Positions 23,874 through 34,489 of a DNA stretch of 64,000 bases are shown piece by piece. Below the pieces are notes generated by a model that was not told the origin of the DNA, made no database searches, and saw nothing but the letters and a program-made list of their open reading frames with translations. Source of the stretch: Rana temporaria. Its lineage: Eukaryota; Chordata; Amphibia; Anura; Ranidae. Made by a program: the position numbers and the translations under genes. The stretch spans positions 333,284,089 through 333,348,088 of the forward strand of contig NC_053489.1 of NCBI RefSeq assembly GCF_905171775.1. Reading direction: 5' to 3'. The first letter of the stretch is position 1, and each line of letters starts with the position of its first letter.

Positions 23874-24198
23874 ACATGTTTGGAGTCCCTGCTCTGGTCT
23901 CCCCTGCTTGAAAGGCTTGCCCTGGGATAACGTTTTTGGGACAATCAGCTCCACACAGAACAGTGTCCCTTCCTCTATGACTCACTGCATCACCAACCAA
24001 TCCCAGGTTTTACCATATTTATTTTTATCTACTTTTTTATCCTCATTTTTCAAATTTTGTTCAAATATATACATGTTTTTTAAATAATTGTTTATTTTGT
24101 AATAAGGATTTATCTCCTATCCAGCGGACTTTATCCTACCCCTGTGTCATTTATTTTGCAGCGCCACAATTTTCTCCGTTGTTGTATCTAATATGAAG

Positions 24199-25800
24199 GT
24201 AATTGGTGTTCACAATTTGGGTCCCAAACTCCCTAGAGCACTTAGGCCCCAAGCAAAATTGCTATGATCCTTATAGCTGTACCGCTTAGACAGTGTCATT
24301 ACAAAGAATATTCTTGAGAGCTGGCAATGAAACAACTGACAAGGTAATGTCATTGTCAAAAGACTTGAGTATTCACATAGCAGGATCATAACGTGTAATA
24401 AAATAAATTAAAAATAAAATTACAATTTAAAGAATTGCCTACACTGAGTTGAATCATATTCATCACCAAGGTTCAAAGCATAATCTCATTAAGCATAGGA
24501 ATTTCTTTTTATACTTTCAACGCAGATTAATAGTTGACCTTTCCTAAAATTACTGTGAAGACAAGGAAATTATGAGAATGTGCTGACATAACCTTAACAA
24601 TACCAAGCATAGCTATCTGCACAACATGTTCTCTAGCATATTAATAACATATACCTAAAAACACTAGGGGCAAAATAGTTTAAGCTTCATAATAAAAAAA
24701 ATACAAGACAACTTGTACATTAAAACAAAAAGGACACTAAATTGGAAATATATTATACTGAATTCTCATGCTTACTTTTGCTTTAAAGCATGCTTACACA
24801 TGTTTCTAGCATTCCTATGGCAAACATCAATACGAAAGATTAGAACCTCTGTAATGTCACAGCTATAAAAAGTCCCTGGTGCCCAACCTGTATGGTTCAC
24901 AAACTTCACATAAGATCTTTTGGTATGCTATGTGCAGCCCTTTGTAGACCCTAGTAGTGGAAGTGGGGGGCATTGATTTTGAAAGTGACGATCATGGCAG
25001 TGATCTCTAGAAATCTTGTGTAACAAATCCCCATTCTCTGAATATTTCCTGCAGCAGGTCTCCCATCTCTAACACCACCTATAACACCTGTGTGCAGTTT
25101 TTGGCCATTTCCTCTAGCATGGGTGCAATTTATGACAGTGTTCTGTAGCTTTACATATGCTGAATATTCTGTGCAGCATTTTGGTGCAAGACACTCTATA
25201 CCTCATAAAAGGTGATGATTACTGTTTTAACACTTCTGACTTTATTTAAGACTAAACAAAAATGTTCCAATCTCTCCAACATTGCTTCTTTCTCCATTGC
25301 AGCTGACAATAAGACCCCCAGTGTCAGCTGGAGTCAGACATTAGTGAAAGTGGTAATGTCACCCCTTACTCATGTGACTGTTCCTGGGCCTAGTGATTGG
25401 CTGCTAGACCCGAACAAAGGGAAAAGTTACAGTGTGTCTTTAAGCCCTGAAAAGTACAAACCACAAACAGCTTTTTTATGTTTTTAAATTAGATATAAAC
25501 TTAAAATAGTTAAGATTTATTTTATAAAGAATTATGTTTTATAAATAATTGTCTTTTATTTAAATAAAAAAGTTTTTAACTTTTTTTTGTTCTTTTTCGA
25601 TCCCTGCACTGCATAGCTGCTCTGATGTTGACACAGCTACTTATAGTCTCAGTCAGTGGTGTATGTAAAAGGGAGACAGAGAACGCCAGAGAACCCCTGT
25701 GAGACAGTTTTCCCCCCATAACAAGAAATCTAAACAAGAACCTTAGTGGAAAAACTATCAGAAATATTTTGAATAAAAGCTGTACATTAACACGTAAAAG
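24199..25800. other. Unassigned AT-rich DNA
   Basis: No recognised gene or repeat. The open frame at 25212-25487 has no identifiable domain and no supporting context. Confidence 0.4.
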
Positions 25801-25900
25801 GTATGAGGGTTATTCAAAAAGTTTCTGCACTTTTTTTAACTCTATCAAATATAAAAAAAATGTGTAACATTTTTGAAGACACCTTGCATATATACAATTT
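25801..25900 (+). mobile_element. Possible mariner terminal repeat
   Basis: GAGGGTTATTCAAAAAGTTT after a TA resembles the ends of mariner elements (conserved CAAAAAGTT core). No opposite end or transposase was found nearby, so this may be a scrap. Confidence 0.35.
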
Positions 25901-26019
25901 TAATTATTGCGTGTCAGTCTGTAGTCAGGCTGGGAGGTCAGTAACGATAGCAGAGAGGCTCCCACCAACCAGCTTGATAAATACAGAAGTAGATCACCCT
26001 GGCGGATGACAGGGGCTCA

Positions 26020-26380
26020 CTTGAGGTGTGAGTCTAAGTACTAACCAGTGTTCACCAGAGCTCCTGATGGGTTTTGCTGCATGTTAATAGTACCCCTTCA
26101 GGAGGGGAGAGAAGTCGGGGTCCAGTAGCAGATACAGCAGGGATAAAGCATTAGTGTAGTCAGCAAACAAGTCAAAGGTTGGTTACAAGTGGTTGCAGGT
26201 TGGGATCCAGCAGAAGCATAGTCGAGGAACAAGCCAAAGGTCGATAATGAGTGGTAGCAAAGATATGGCTGGCAGCAGGCGTGACAAGAGTGAGATATTG
26301 GCTGGGGAGAGCACAATAATCTGGTGAACAGGAAGTGCAGAGACATGAGTTAAATCAGGAAGTTCATGGGAGGAGCAAAG
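26020..26380 (-). mobile_element. Gypsy-type LTR fragment, minus orientation
   Basis: The reverse complement contains CTCCCATGAACTTCCTGATT and CTCTCCCCAGCCAATAT, matching the plus-strand fragment at 19290-19800. The leader block GAGCTCTGGTGAACACTGGT is also present on the minus strand. It ends in sequence unrelated to a gypsy interior. Confidence 0.6.
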
Positions 26381-26409
26381 AGTACAACGTTTTAGAAAAC
26401 AGAGTTTAA

Positions 26410-28020
26410 AGTGATTTTAAAGTCTTGTTTTTTTTTTTTTCTTTCTTTAACCACTTCCATACAGGGCACTTATACACCTTCCTGCCCAGACCAATTTTCA
26501 GCTTTTAGCGCTGTTGCACTTTGAATGACACTTGCGTGGTCGTGCTACACTGTGCCCAAACTAAATTTGTATAATTTTGTTCCCACAAATAGAGCTTTCT
26601 TTTGGTGGTATTCGATCACCTCTGGGATATTTATTTTCTGCAAAAAAAAAAAAAAAAGACTGAAAATTTTGAAAAACAAATGCTTTTTTTTGTTTTCGTT
26701 ACAAAACTTTGTAAATAAGTACATTTTCTCCTTCACTGATGGGGCTGCACTGACAGGCACTGATAAGACGGCACTGATGGGCACCAATGAGGTGGCACTG
26801 ATGAGGTGGAATTGATGGGCACTAATGGGCACTAATATGCAGCACTGATGGGGCACTGATAGGCGGCACTGATAGGTGGCGCTGATAGGTGGCACGGATG
26901 GGCACTGATAGGTGGCACGGATGGGCATAGATAGGCAGCACAGATGGGCACAGATAGGCGGCATGGATGGGCACAGATAGGCAACATGGATGGGCACAGA
27001 TAGGCGACATGGATGGGCACAGATAGGTGGCACAGATGGGCATGGATGGGCACTGATAGGTGGCACGGATGTACTGTATTATATTGTACTTATGGATGCC
27101 AATCAGTGCCAAACAATGCCCGCCAATCAGTGATGCCCATTGTGGGCACTGATTAGCATCCATTGTGGGCACTGATTGGCATTCCCTGGTGGTCTAGGGT
27201 GGCATACTTGGTGGTGAGCATCCCTGGTGGTCTGGTGGCATCCCTGGTGGTCTAGTGGCATCCCTGGTGGTCTAGTGTGGGCATCCTCGGGGGGGCTGTG
27301 CTGACAATCGATCAGCACAAACCCCCCCTGTCAGAGGAGCAGCCGATCGTCTCTCCTCTACTCGCGTCTGACAGACACGAGTGAGGAAAAGCCAATAACC
27401 GGCTCTTCTTGTTTACATCGTGATCAGCCGTGATTGGACACAGCTGATCACGTGGTAAAGAGTCTCCATCAGAGCGCAGCGGCTCAATATCATGAGAACG
27501 TCATACGACGTCCAGTCAGGATATTGAAACCACTTTGCCCCCGTCCTTTTGAAATAGAGCGGGCGGCAAGTGGTTAAAAATAACAAGCATGTTATACTCG
27601 CCTGCTCTGTGCAGTGGTTTTGCAGAGAGCAACCCAGATCTTCCTCTTCTCGGGTCCTGGCCCCTTCCTCTTGCAGAGTGCTCCCACAGCAAGCAACTTG
27701 CTATGGGGGCACCTGAGCTTAGCCGCTGCTCTGTGTGTCCATTCAGACACAGAGCCGTGGCACGGCTCCACCCCCTCTCTCTCCTCATTGGCTCGCTGAC
27801 TTTGATTAACAGCAGCAGGAGCCAATGGCACCCGCTGCTATGTCTCAGCCTACTAGAAGGGAGAGTCCTGGACAGCCGAGGCTCTTGTGCAACATCACTG
27901 GATCGAGATGGGGCTCAGGTAAGTATTAGGGGGCTGAGGCGGGCTGCTGTACACAGAAGTTTTTTTATCTTATTGCATAGAATGCATTAAGATAAAAAAA
28001 ATTCTGCCTTTAGAACCACT
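26410..28020. mobile_element. TTAA-flanked MITE carrying a nested TTAA element
   Basis: Outer termini are AGTGATTTTAAAGTC on the left and the complement of AGTGGTTCTAAAGGC on the right. They are flanked by TTAA at 26406-26409 and 28021-28024. TTAA targets with AGTGG..TAAAGG-type ends indicate a piggyBac-like non-autonomous element. A different TTAA element (26451-27573) sits inside it. Confidence 0.82.
26451..27573 (+). mobile_element. TTAA-family element (CCACTT ends), complete, two tandem arrays
   Basis: Begins CCACTTCCATACAGGGCAC after TTAA (26447-26450) and ends GGCAAGTGG before TTAA (27574-27577). Shared interior: ACAAATAGAGCTTTCTTTTG. From about 26740 to 27070 there is an array of GGCACRGATRGG-type units. 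From 27181 to 27290 there are about four units of a 20-base repeat (CTGGTGGTCTAGTGGCATCC). Open frames across the arrays encode repetitive Cys/Pro-rich strings and are not genes. Length 1123 bp. Confidence 0.85.
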
Positions 28021-28024
28021 TTAA

Positions 28025-29866
28025 GGCAAGATCATTCAAAGAATTGTCAAGGGAGCTCTCCAGCATCTCAGGTGGCTCAGCAAGAAGAGAGGTCACCAGA
28101 TACAGTAAAGGGCCCTGACATTGGGTTTGGAACTAGTTTAAGGCCTCTTCTGTGTGCTTGTGGATTCCTCAAATCTTGAAGCAAACGTTGTGCTATCCTT
28201 TTCCATTGCTCTGAAATTTTGGCATGCCCCCAACATCCCATATTGCAATGTAGGAGCCTCAAGGCATAGGAAAGAACTGTAATGCCAAGCACAGAATGCC
28301 AGGGCACCAAATTAGAGCAAAGTTTCAAGAAGTGTGCAGTAGAGTTCATTGCTCTCTGAGTGTAAAAAGCCTTTATATACCTTTAAGAGCAGGTACATTT
28401 TACAAGTAATTTAATATGTGGCAGTTCCCTTTAGGTTTACCTATTCCTAAATAAAAAGCAAGTAAACTAACAGTACCACTTAAACACAAACAAGCTAAAG
28501 TACTTCTGATTTGACTGAGTGGGAACTTTGGCTGCCCCTATTAAAACTCTGCACTGAAGTCAGAGTTTTGATTGCCCATTCCCACACCTCAGCTCACAGT
28601 AGCACTTTACCTGACCCTAATATTTAGGTCTAACCTTTAGCACTTAACCCACTTCAATTTGCAACCTATCACCTAACTCTCAATCCTTAACACCTAACCA
28701 ATATGTCCTAACTCTTGACACTAACCTAAACACGGCCGTGCCCCTTTGGCAGCCTACTTGTGTACTGCTGGAGTTGTCATTGATAAAAGTTTCCAATATC
28801 AAACTAATAAGTAGTAACATGTATATGGCTGACCTGACACATGTACGCTATACTCCATGGAACCTTCTATGTTTTTGATGCCTGTTTACCAATTTTGTTT
28901 GTAAGTACATTACAATAAATTGAGTGTTGCTTACACATACGGGCTTCACTATTGCATTTTACTCTGCATTTTTGGGTTTCCTTTTGCTGATGGACGCAAT
29001 ATATATCTTTGGATCCTTTTGAGTTTTTGGATGTTTCCTTACCCCTGGTGTGGTTTGTGGATAATTACTTTCCCAGTGGAGGTGCGACTGCCATTGATCC
29101 CTGCATTATTTAAATCTACATGCCTATAATGATGTCCTTCTGGTAAGCAGTTTGACTGCACAGGGTGTGGTGTGTTTCATTATCTGCACACTGAAATCTC
29201 AGTGAAGGTTCTTCATATTCAACACTTTGAAGATTGTTTATACTCATTTGGACACGGTTTCATTTCACTATTAATTTTTATAACGCTGCACTTTTAAACT
29301 TTTTTTTTTTTTTGCTTGTTTGATCCACATACTGTGCTAGCAGCTTCTTTATTCCTTCTATTTTAGTTAGCGCAGATATCTTTCACGTTTTTTTTTAATA
29401 ACATGTATATGCTCTAATGCTTTTGGTCAATTTTATTTGAGTTGTTTTCAACTAAGTTTATACAAACTGTTGGGCTTCCAGAGCATTATGGTTCTCTATA
29501 GACAGTTCGAACCTCAGTCAGTCTCTGCTGAACCAGCTGAGATTCGAACCATGTATGGGCAGGCTGGATGTACCCAAGTTGATTGATCAACTTGGGTACA
29601 ACCAGCCTGTTGGATTTTGCATGTGCTTATTGCTAGTGGTTATTTTATCAGCTAGCAGCTATTAATCAATCAGTGTTCTTTCGGCAGAGACAGCTTCCCC
29701 TACATCTGGCAGGAGAACACAATGGCTCCACGGGAGGGATTCCCCCATCTACACTGACTGTGTTGATGAGGGAACGAAAGAAAGAAAATCGCTTTGTCTA
29801 TGGCTGGCCTAAGATTCAACAAAGAATAGTGGCTTGCTTTGCAGCTTCTTTTGTCTGATGGAAACC
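28025..29866. other. Mostly unassigned DNA
   Basis: No supported gene. The stretch 28910-29400 ends in TTTTAGTTAGCGCAGATATC, which resembles the 3' tail of retroposed PLE- or SINE-like units. This is a weak resemblance only. Confidence 0.35.
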
Positions 29867-29869
29867 TTA

Positions 29870-30092
29870 TGCCGCGTACACACGATTAGGCTTTTGCCTG
29901 GCCAAATCACATCGGAATTCCGACGGAATTCCATCGGAGAAAAATAGAACATGTTCTATATCAAAACTCCGATGAAATTCATCGGAGATTCCGATGAAAG
30001 AACTCCGATGGGGCTACACACGATCGGAATATCCAATGGAAAAAGTCCATCTGACTTTTTCCATCGGAAATTCAGATCGTGTGTATGGGGCA
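29870..30092. mobile_element. Short TTA-flanked MITE (223 bp)
   Basis: Ends TGCCGCGTACACACGATTAG and the complement of TGCCCCATACACACGATCTG, with TTA at 29867-29869 and 30093-30095. The interior is a series of repeats of CATCGGAATTCC-type blocks. It is related at the ends to the MITE at 10425-11210 and is Harbinger-like by duplication length. Confidence 0.88.
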
Positions 30093-30095
30093 TTA

Positions 30096-30997
30096 GATTT
30101 GAAAAAACACCTACCTTTCAATATTTCATGTGACTGTTAACAAGCGAATATTCTCTAAGTTAAATGGTTTGAAGTTTGAACTTCTAATTTTATTTTCTTA
30201 CTGCCATTAACCACAAGACCAATGACAACAAGGAAACATAAGCCTTTACTACCTACAGGACACCACACTTTGTCATTGATTGTCGCGATATCCTGTATAA
30301 CGACAAATTTGTAGGCATTACCCTTAAATAGTTATCTCTATAAGATCAAATACACTGTAAATTCTTCTCATAATATCATGCAATGTAATTTGATTGTATA
30401 TGGCTGTATAAGTTCCTTTTTTAACAACTATCTCTGTTAATGGCAACAAAATCATGCCAATACTAAGAAATAGGAAAAAACATTTAAAACTACATAAACT
30501 TGAAAAAAGCTCAAATAAAATGAACCAATTATATATATATTATATATATGTATTATTTACATTTAACATTATCTTATGTAGCTATAAATTTACAACAATG
30601 AAAGAGATTCACTAACAGTGAACACCAACAGTTCCAGAGAATGGGTCTTTCTACTGAATCTATCATTCTACAGATTGTCCTACATTATGAGATGTAAATG
30701 ACTGGAAGGCAATGTCTGGATTTAGGTTTCATTCAGTGACATGACCCAGTGCAACTAATAGGTGTTGAGGGGACACTGTTAAGCTTCTCAGCGTGTGATC
30801 TAACACAATTAGAATGGTGTGTACTGGACAAAAAATGCCCTGGAGGGATGATAAAGGCTAATGAGGATCTGAAATTAAGTCACTTTTTTTTTTTTACCTA
30901 AGATCTAAAATAATGAAATGTTTTACAAATAATGGTATTCTGTCAATAAAGGTTTGGAAATGCATTATTCCTTATTTCCTTGGTATATTTCATAATG
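30096..30997. other. Unassigned DNA
   Basis: AT-rich, with a short (TA)n near 30530-30552. No recognised element. Confidence 0.4.
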
Positions 30998-31404
30998 TAC
31001 AGTGAAGGGAAAAAGTATTTGATCTGTTTTTTAACCTGATGATATTGTACATTTGCCCAAAGAAATGATCAGTAAATAATTTTAATGTTAGGTTTATTTT
31101 AACAGTGAGAGACAGAACAACAACAAAAATATACAGAAAAACACATTTAAAAAAAGTTTTAAATTGATTGCATTTTAATGAGTAAAATAATTATTTGACC
31201 GCTTCGCAAAACATGACTCAAAACCCTTGTTGGCAATCACAGAGGTCAGATATTTCTTGTGCTTGGCCACCAGGTTTGCACACATCTTTGGAGGGGTTTT
31301 GTCCCACTTCTCTTTGCAGATCCTCTCCAAGTCATTAAGGTTTCGAGTCTAATGTTTGGTAACTCGAACCTTCAGCTCCCGCTGCATATTTTCTATGGGA
31401 TTAA

Positions 31405-31897
31405 AGGAACACTAAAGATTCATTTTTTATTAGATCAATTGATTGCTGTAAGCTAGAGCATTTAAATATCACTTACCTCGTTTTTCCTTTTGACCTCCAA
31501 AATACAGTAATCCAGGTTTGAAAATGCCATTTCCTGTCACTCCTCTTCTTGCTTTCCACCAGCATCTGAGCCATTTTGCATGGTGGAAAGCAGAATGTGC
31601 CCACCCCCTCTCTATGACTACAGCCCTGCGTGAAGATGCTCTCTTATGCTTCACAGGCATGGAGGCTAAGCCTAATGGGAACTGTAGTTCCCATTAGGCC
31701 GTGATGTAGCAAGAATGAATGCGCACCACAAACCAGGAAGTCAGTTAGAATAACAATTCAGGAGTGCTGGAGGTGAATAAAACAGCTTGATTTCAACAGG
31801 TATCAAACTAGTTATAATGCAAAACATTAATTTTTACTTTATCAGCTACTGTCAGACTTTAATTTAAGAGGAAAATATTTTTGTCTTTACAACCCCT
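31405..31897. mobile_element. TTAA-flanked MITE inside Tc1 (493 bp)
   Basis: Flanked by TTAA at 31401-31404 and 31898-31901. Ends AGGAACACTAAAGAT and the complement of AGGGGTTGTAAAGAC. Removing it and one TTAA restores the expected continuous Tc1 sequence, so the boundary is secure. PiggyBac-like by target and termini. Confidence 0.92.
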
Positions 31898-32121
31898 TTA
31901 AGGTCTGGAGACTAGCTAGCCACTTCTTTGTTGACTTTGCCTTGTGTTTTGGGTCATTGTCATACTGGAATAACCATCGTTGACCCATTTTTAATGCCCT
32001 GGATGAGGAAAGGAGGTTCCCACCCAAGATTTGACAGTACATGGCCCTTTGATGGTGTGAAGTTGTCCTGTCCCCTTAGCCACTTAGCAGAAAAACACCC
32101 CCAAAGCATAATGTTTCCACC

Positions 32122-32370
32122 TCAATGTTTGACGGTGGGGATGGTGTTCTTGGGGTCATAGGCAGCATTCCTCCCTCTCCAAACACGGCGAGTTGAGTTG
32201 ATGCCAAATAGCTTGATTTTGGTCTCATCTGACCACAACACTTTCACCCGGTTCTCTGAATCATTCAGATGTTCGTTAGCAAACTTCAGACAAGCCTGTA
32301 TATTTACTTTCTTCAGCAGGGGGACCTTGCAGGCGCTGCAGGATTTCTTCATGGCGTATTGTGTTCCCAA
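32122..32370 (-). pseudogene. Tc1 transposase catalytic-domain relic
   Basis: The minus-strand frame contains KVLWSDETKIKLFG, where the Asp of WSDE is the first catalytic acid of the DDE domain. RRVWRGRNAAYDPKNTIPTV follows, a conserved Tc1 segment. The second catalytic segment (QYDNDPKH-like) can be read further left around 31950-31990 in another frame. The third lies beyond the MITE and is degraded. Confidence 0.88.
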
Positions 32371-32675
32371 TTGTTTTCTTGGTGACTATGGTCTCAGCTG
32401 CCTTGAGATTATTGACAAGATTCTCCTGTCTAGTTCTGGCTGATTTCTCACCATTCTTATGATCATTGGGACTCCACAAGGTGAGATCTTCCATTGAGCC
32501 CCAGTCTAGGGAGATTGACAGTTATTTTGTGTTTCTTTAATTTGCGAATAATCACAACAACTGTTGTCACCCTCTCAACAAGCTGCTTGGCGATGGTCTT
32601 GTAGCCCATTCCAGCCTTGTGTAGGTCTACAATCTTGTCCCTGACATCCTTGGACTGCTTCTTGGTCTTGGTCAT
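32276..32675 (-). pseudogene. Tc1 transposase N-terminal (helix-turn-helix) relic
   Basis: The minus-strand frame starting at 32675 reads MTKTKKQSKDVRDKIVDLHK and GMGYKTIAKQL, the paired-type DNA-binding helices that recognise the terminal repeats. It stops at 32463. The continuation (SARTRQENLVNNLKAAETIV) is in a second frame from 32494, so a frameshift separates them. The catalytic part is in a third frame. Confidence 0.88.
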
Positions 32676-33864
32676 GGCGGAGAGATTGGAATCTGATTAA
32701 AATTAACCTGCCCCACAGAAGCAATCAAACAGGTAACAAGCTGAGGTTAGGAGCACTCCCTTTAAGAGAGTACTTCTAATCTCAGCTCGTTACCTGTATA
32801 GAAGATACCTGGGAGCCTGAAATCTTGCTGATTGATAGGGGGTCAAATACTTATTTCCCCCATTAAAGTGCAAATCAATTCATAACTTTTTTAAATGCAT
32901 TTTTCTGGATAAAAGGTTGTTATTCTGTCTCTGACTGTTAAAAAAAAAAACATTGTTGTGTGAATGGGACACACAGGAAACAGTGGTTTTCTGTGTGTCC
33001 TTGCAGCGACAAGTGTTTTACAATGCAGTAAAACGCCTGTCACTGCACTTTGTGTGAATTAGCCCTTACTAAAAAATGTGTGTAAATAGCAAGCAGACCA
33101 ATGACTTTACCCCTAATCCCTACACTAAGGGGGCTACTGACTAAGGGGCAACACAAAAATAGTAATCCAACAGTCTCTAGCATACTCTCTCCCATTGGCC
33201 AGTGTGTTGGGGCCCAAATCTGGCATTGAAATGCACAAATGTAAGTCCCACCAACTAGGGGAGTAGATGCCTAAACGTTGCCCCAAGCAGCAATAGTGTT
33301 TCTTTAAATGTTGTGTGGAGGATATGGCCAGCGACCTCTCACCAACACAAAGGATGACGGCTTGTCAGCAAACAAATCCAGTAAGTGTGTCGGCAACTCC
33401 AATTCCATATTTATTCATTACATGGCCGACATGTTTTCGCCTTTATCACAGCACAATAATGAAGTGAGATACAGAGTATATATATATATATATATAGTGC
33501 AAATGCTCCACCTACCCAGCAAGCAATCAAACAGTTGTGCTTATTAAAAATATAAATTGCTTAATTGGTAATCAGGTATAACACTGAGTAAGCTTATGGA
33601 TAAGCACATAATATCAAAGCAAAAAACAACAACCAATGAACAAAGTTCACAGAGAAATGAAAATGAAAAATGAAAATAAAATACATATATGCCAGAGTAC
33701 ATAAGGGCGATAACCTGTATAAAAATATATAGGGCTCTAATGCATGTAAAAATGAATGAAAACAGACAGCTAGTAACACATGATGGATAATTAATGACTC
33801 AAAGCAAAAACAATACACTAAACCAAATAATAGTATAATTTCAGGAAAAGGTCCATATCATACC

Positions 33865-34480
33865 TGTAGTTCATACCTGCAGGAAAGCTAGTGTGGAGAT
33901 TAAAAATCCACCAGACCTCCCTTTCAAAGGAGCTTTCGGTGGGTATCACCACCTTGGGGAGAACCTTTAACCCTTTCCAAACCACATAATTTAAAATAAC
34001 TCATGTTCCCAGCATGAGTACTGTATGTTTGAAATGTTTCTTGACATTGAACAATCCCTTGTCATTAATAGAAGAGGTGCCATGATAGTGTTTGCTAACT
34101 GTAGCTCACAGAGGACGTGACGTACACCCTACATACTGTAGTCTACATCAGTGGTAATCAACCCTGTCCTCAGGGCCAGGTTTGCAAGATAACTAAAATA
34201 CATCACAAGTGATATCATTTGCTGCTCAGTGATTGCAGTATTCTAGTCTGCATCTCCCAAGGTAATACATAAAACCTGGCCTGTTAGTGGGCCCTGAGGA
34301 CAGGGTTGATGACCACTGGTCTACATGATGTGCATTCTGTAGCATAGACCACATTACAAGTGTCACAATTGACAAATGACAACTTGTCTGCTCCCGCTCT
34401 CCATTCAGCAATGCCAGGTGCTGCATCATCCTTCCCACAACAAGGTGGCGACACCAGACTGGCGATCCCACAGACCAAAA
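33865..34480 (-). pseudogene. PLE GIY-YIG endonuclease relic
   Basis: The first part (34480-34320) reads KLSFVNCDTCNVVYATECTS, which resembles the start of the GIY-YIG fold in PLEs (FVVY.I.C.CG..YVG). The part after the MITE reads, in shifting frames, a YVG-like segment followed by VWWIFNLHTSFPAGMN. This is like the FWIY.L.T..P.GLN motif that ends PLE proteins. In an active element this domain nicks the target DNA to start reverse transcription. Frameshifts and the MITE make it dead. Assignment rests on these two end motifs. Confidence 0.6.
34149..34318. mobile_element. hAT-type MITE (170 bp) in the PLE nuclease
   Basis: Termini CAGTGGTAATCAACCCTGTC and the complement of CAGTGGTCATCAACCCTGTC. 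The 8-bp target duplication GTCTACAT is at 34141-34148 and 34319-34326. The 8-bp duplication and CAGTGGT ends are typical of hAT (Charlie-like) elements. Confidence 0.93.
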
Positions 34481-34489
34481 GATGTCAGT

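Larger units (their letters stand above)
23158..24198 (+). mobile_element. Retroposed PLE-like insertion with perfect inverted duplication
   Basis: The insertion is bracketed by TATCTAATATGAAG at 23158-23171 and 24185-24198, a 14-bp target duplication. Inside, 23171-23520 is the exact reverse complement of 23524-23873, with a 3-nt loop (ATG, 23521-23523). I compared all 350 positions line by line and saw no mismatch. Only the right arm continues into a unique AT-rich tail (23874-24184). Near the centre each arm has a hammerhead-like motif (GAAGC stem, GCTTC, GAAAC, then GTCGTC). Inference: the right half is the sense copy of a PLE-type retroelement, and the left arm is a duplicated, inverted 5' part made during insertion. 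The arms also hold a CRE-like TGACGTCA. No protein domain was recognised. Confidence 0.75.
30998..32950 (-). mobile_element. Tc1-like transposon, degenerate, split by a MITE
   Basis: The left terminus after TA is CAGTGAAGGGAAAAAGTATT. The right side contains GGGGTCAAATACTTATTTCC and ends truncated near 32950. The transposase reads on the minus strand and is broken into several frames. A TTAA MITE (31405-31897) lies within the 3' part. The uninterrupted target reads TATGGGATTAA then GGTCTGGAGAC across that insertion. The two terminal regions share the subterminal motif of this common fish/frog Tc1 group. Confidence 0.9.
33290..34480 (-). mobile_element. Penelope-like element (PLE) 3' relic
   Basis: Read on the minus strand, the order is a GIY-YIG endonuclease tail, a 3' untranslated region, a TA microsatellite (33477-33496) and a terminal segment with a GAAAAC...GTC motif (around 33427-33445). 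This matches the 3' part of a PLE, which fuses reverse transcriptase to a GIY-YIG nuclease and carries hammerhead-type terminal repeats. RT is not visible. A hAT MITE (34149-34318) interrupts the nuclease region. Confidence 0.6.

Noticed and set aside
25212..25487. Candidate host exon
   Set aside because: No splice-site pattern, domain or supporting neighbour could be seen.
26545..27172. Cys/Pro/His-rich open frames that look like zinc-finger or keratin-associated proteins
   Set aside because: They cross a GGCACAGATGG-type minisatellite in a TTAA element. The Cys spacing follows the repeat period, not a protein fold.
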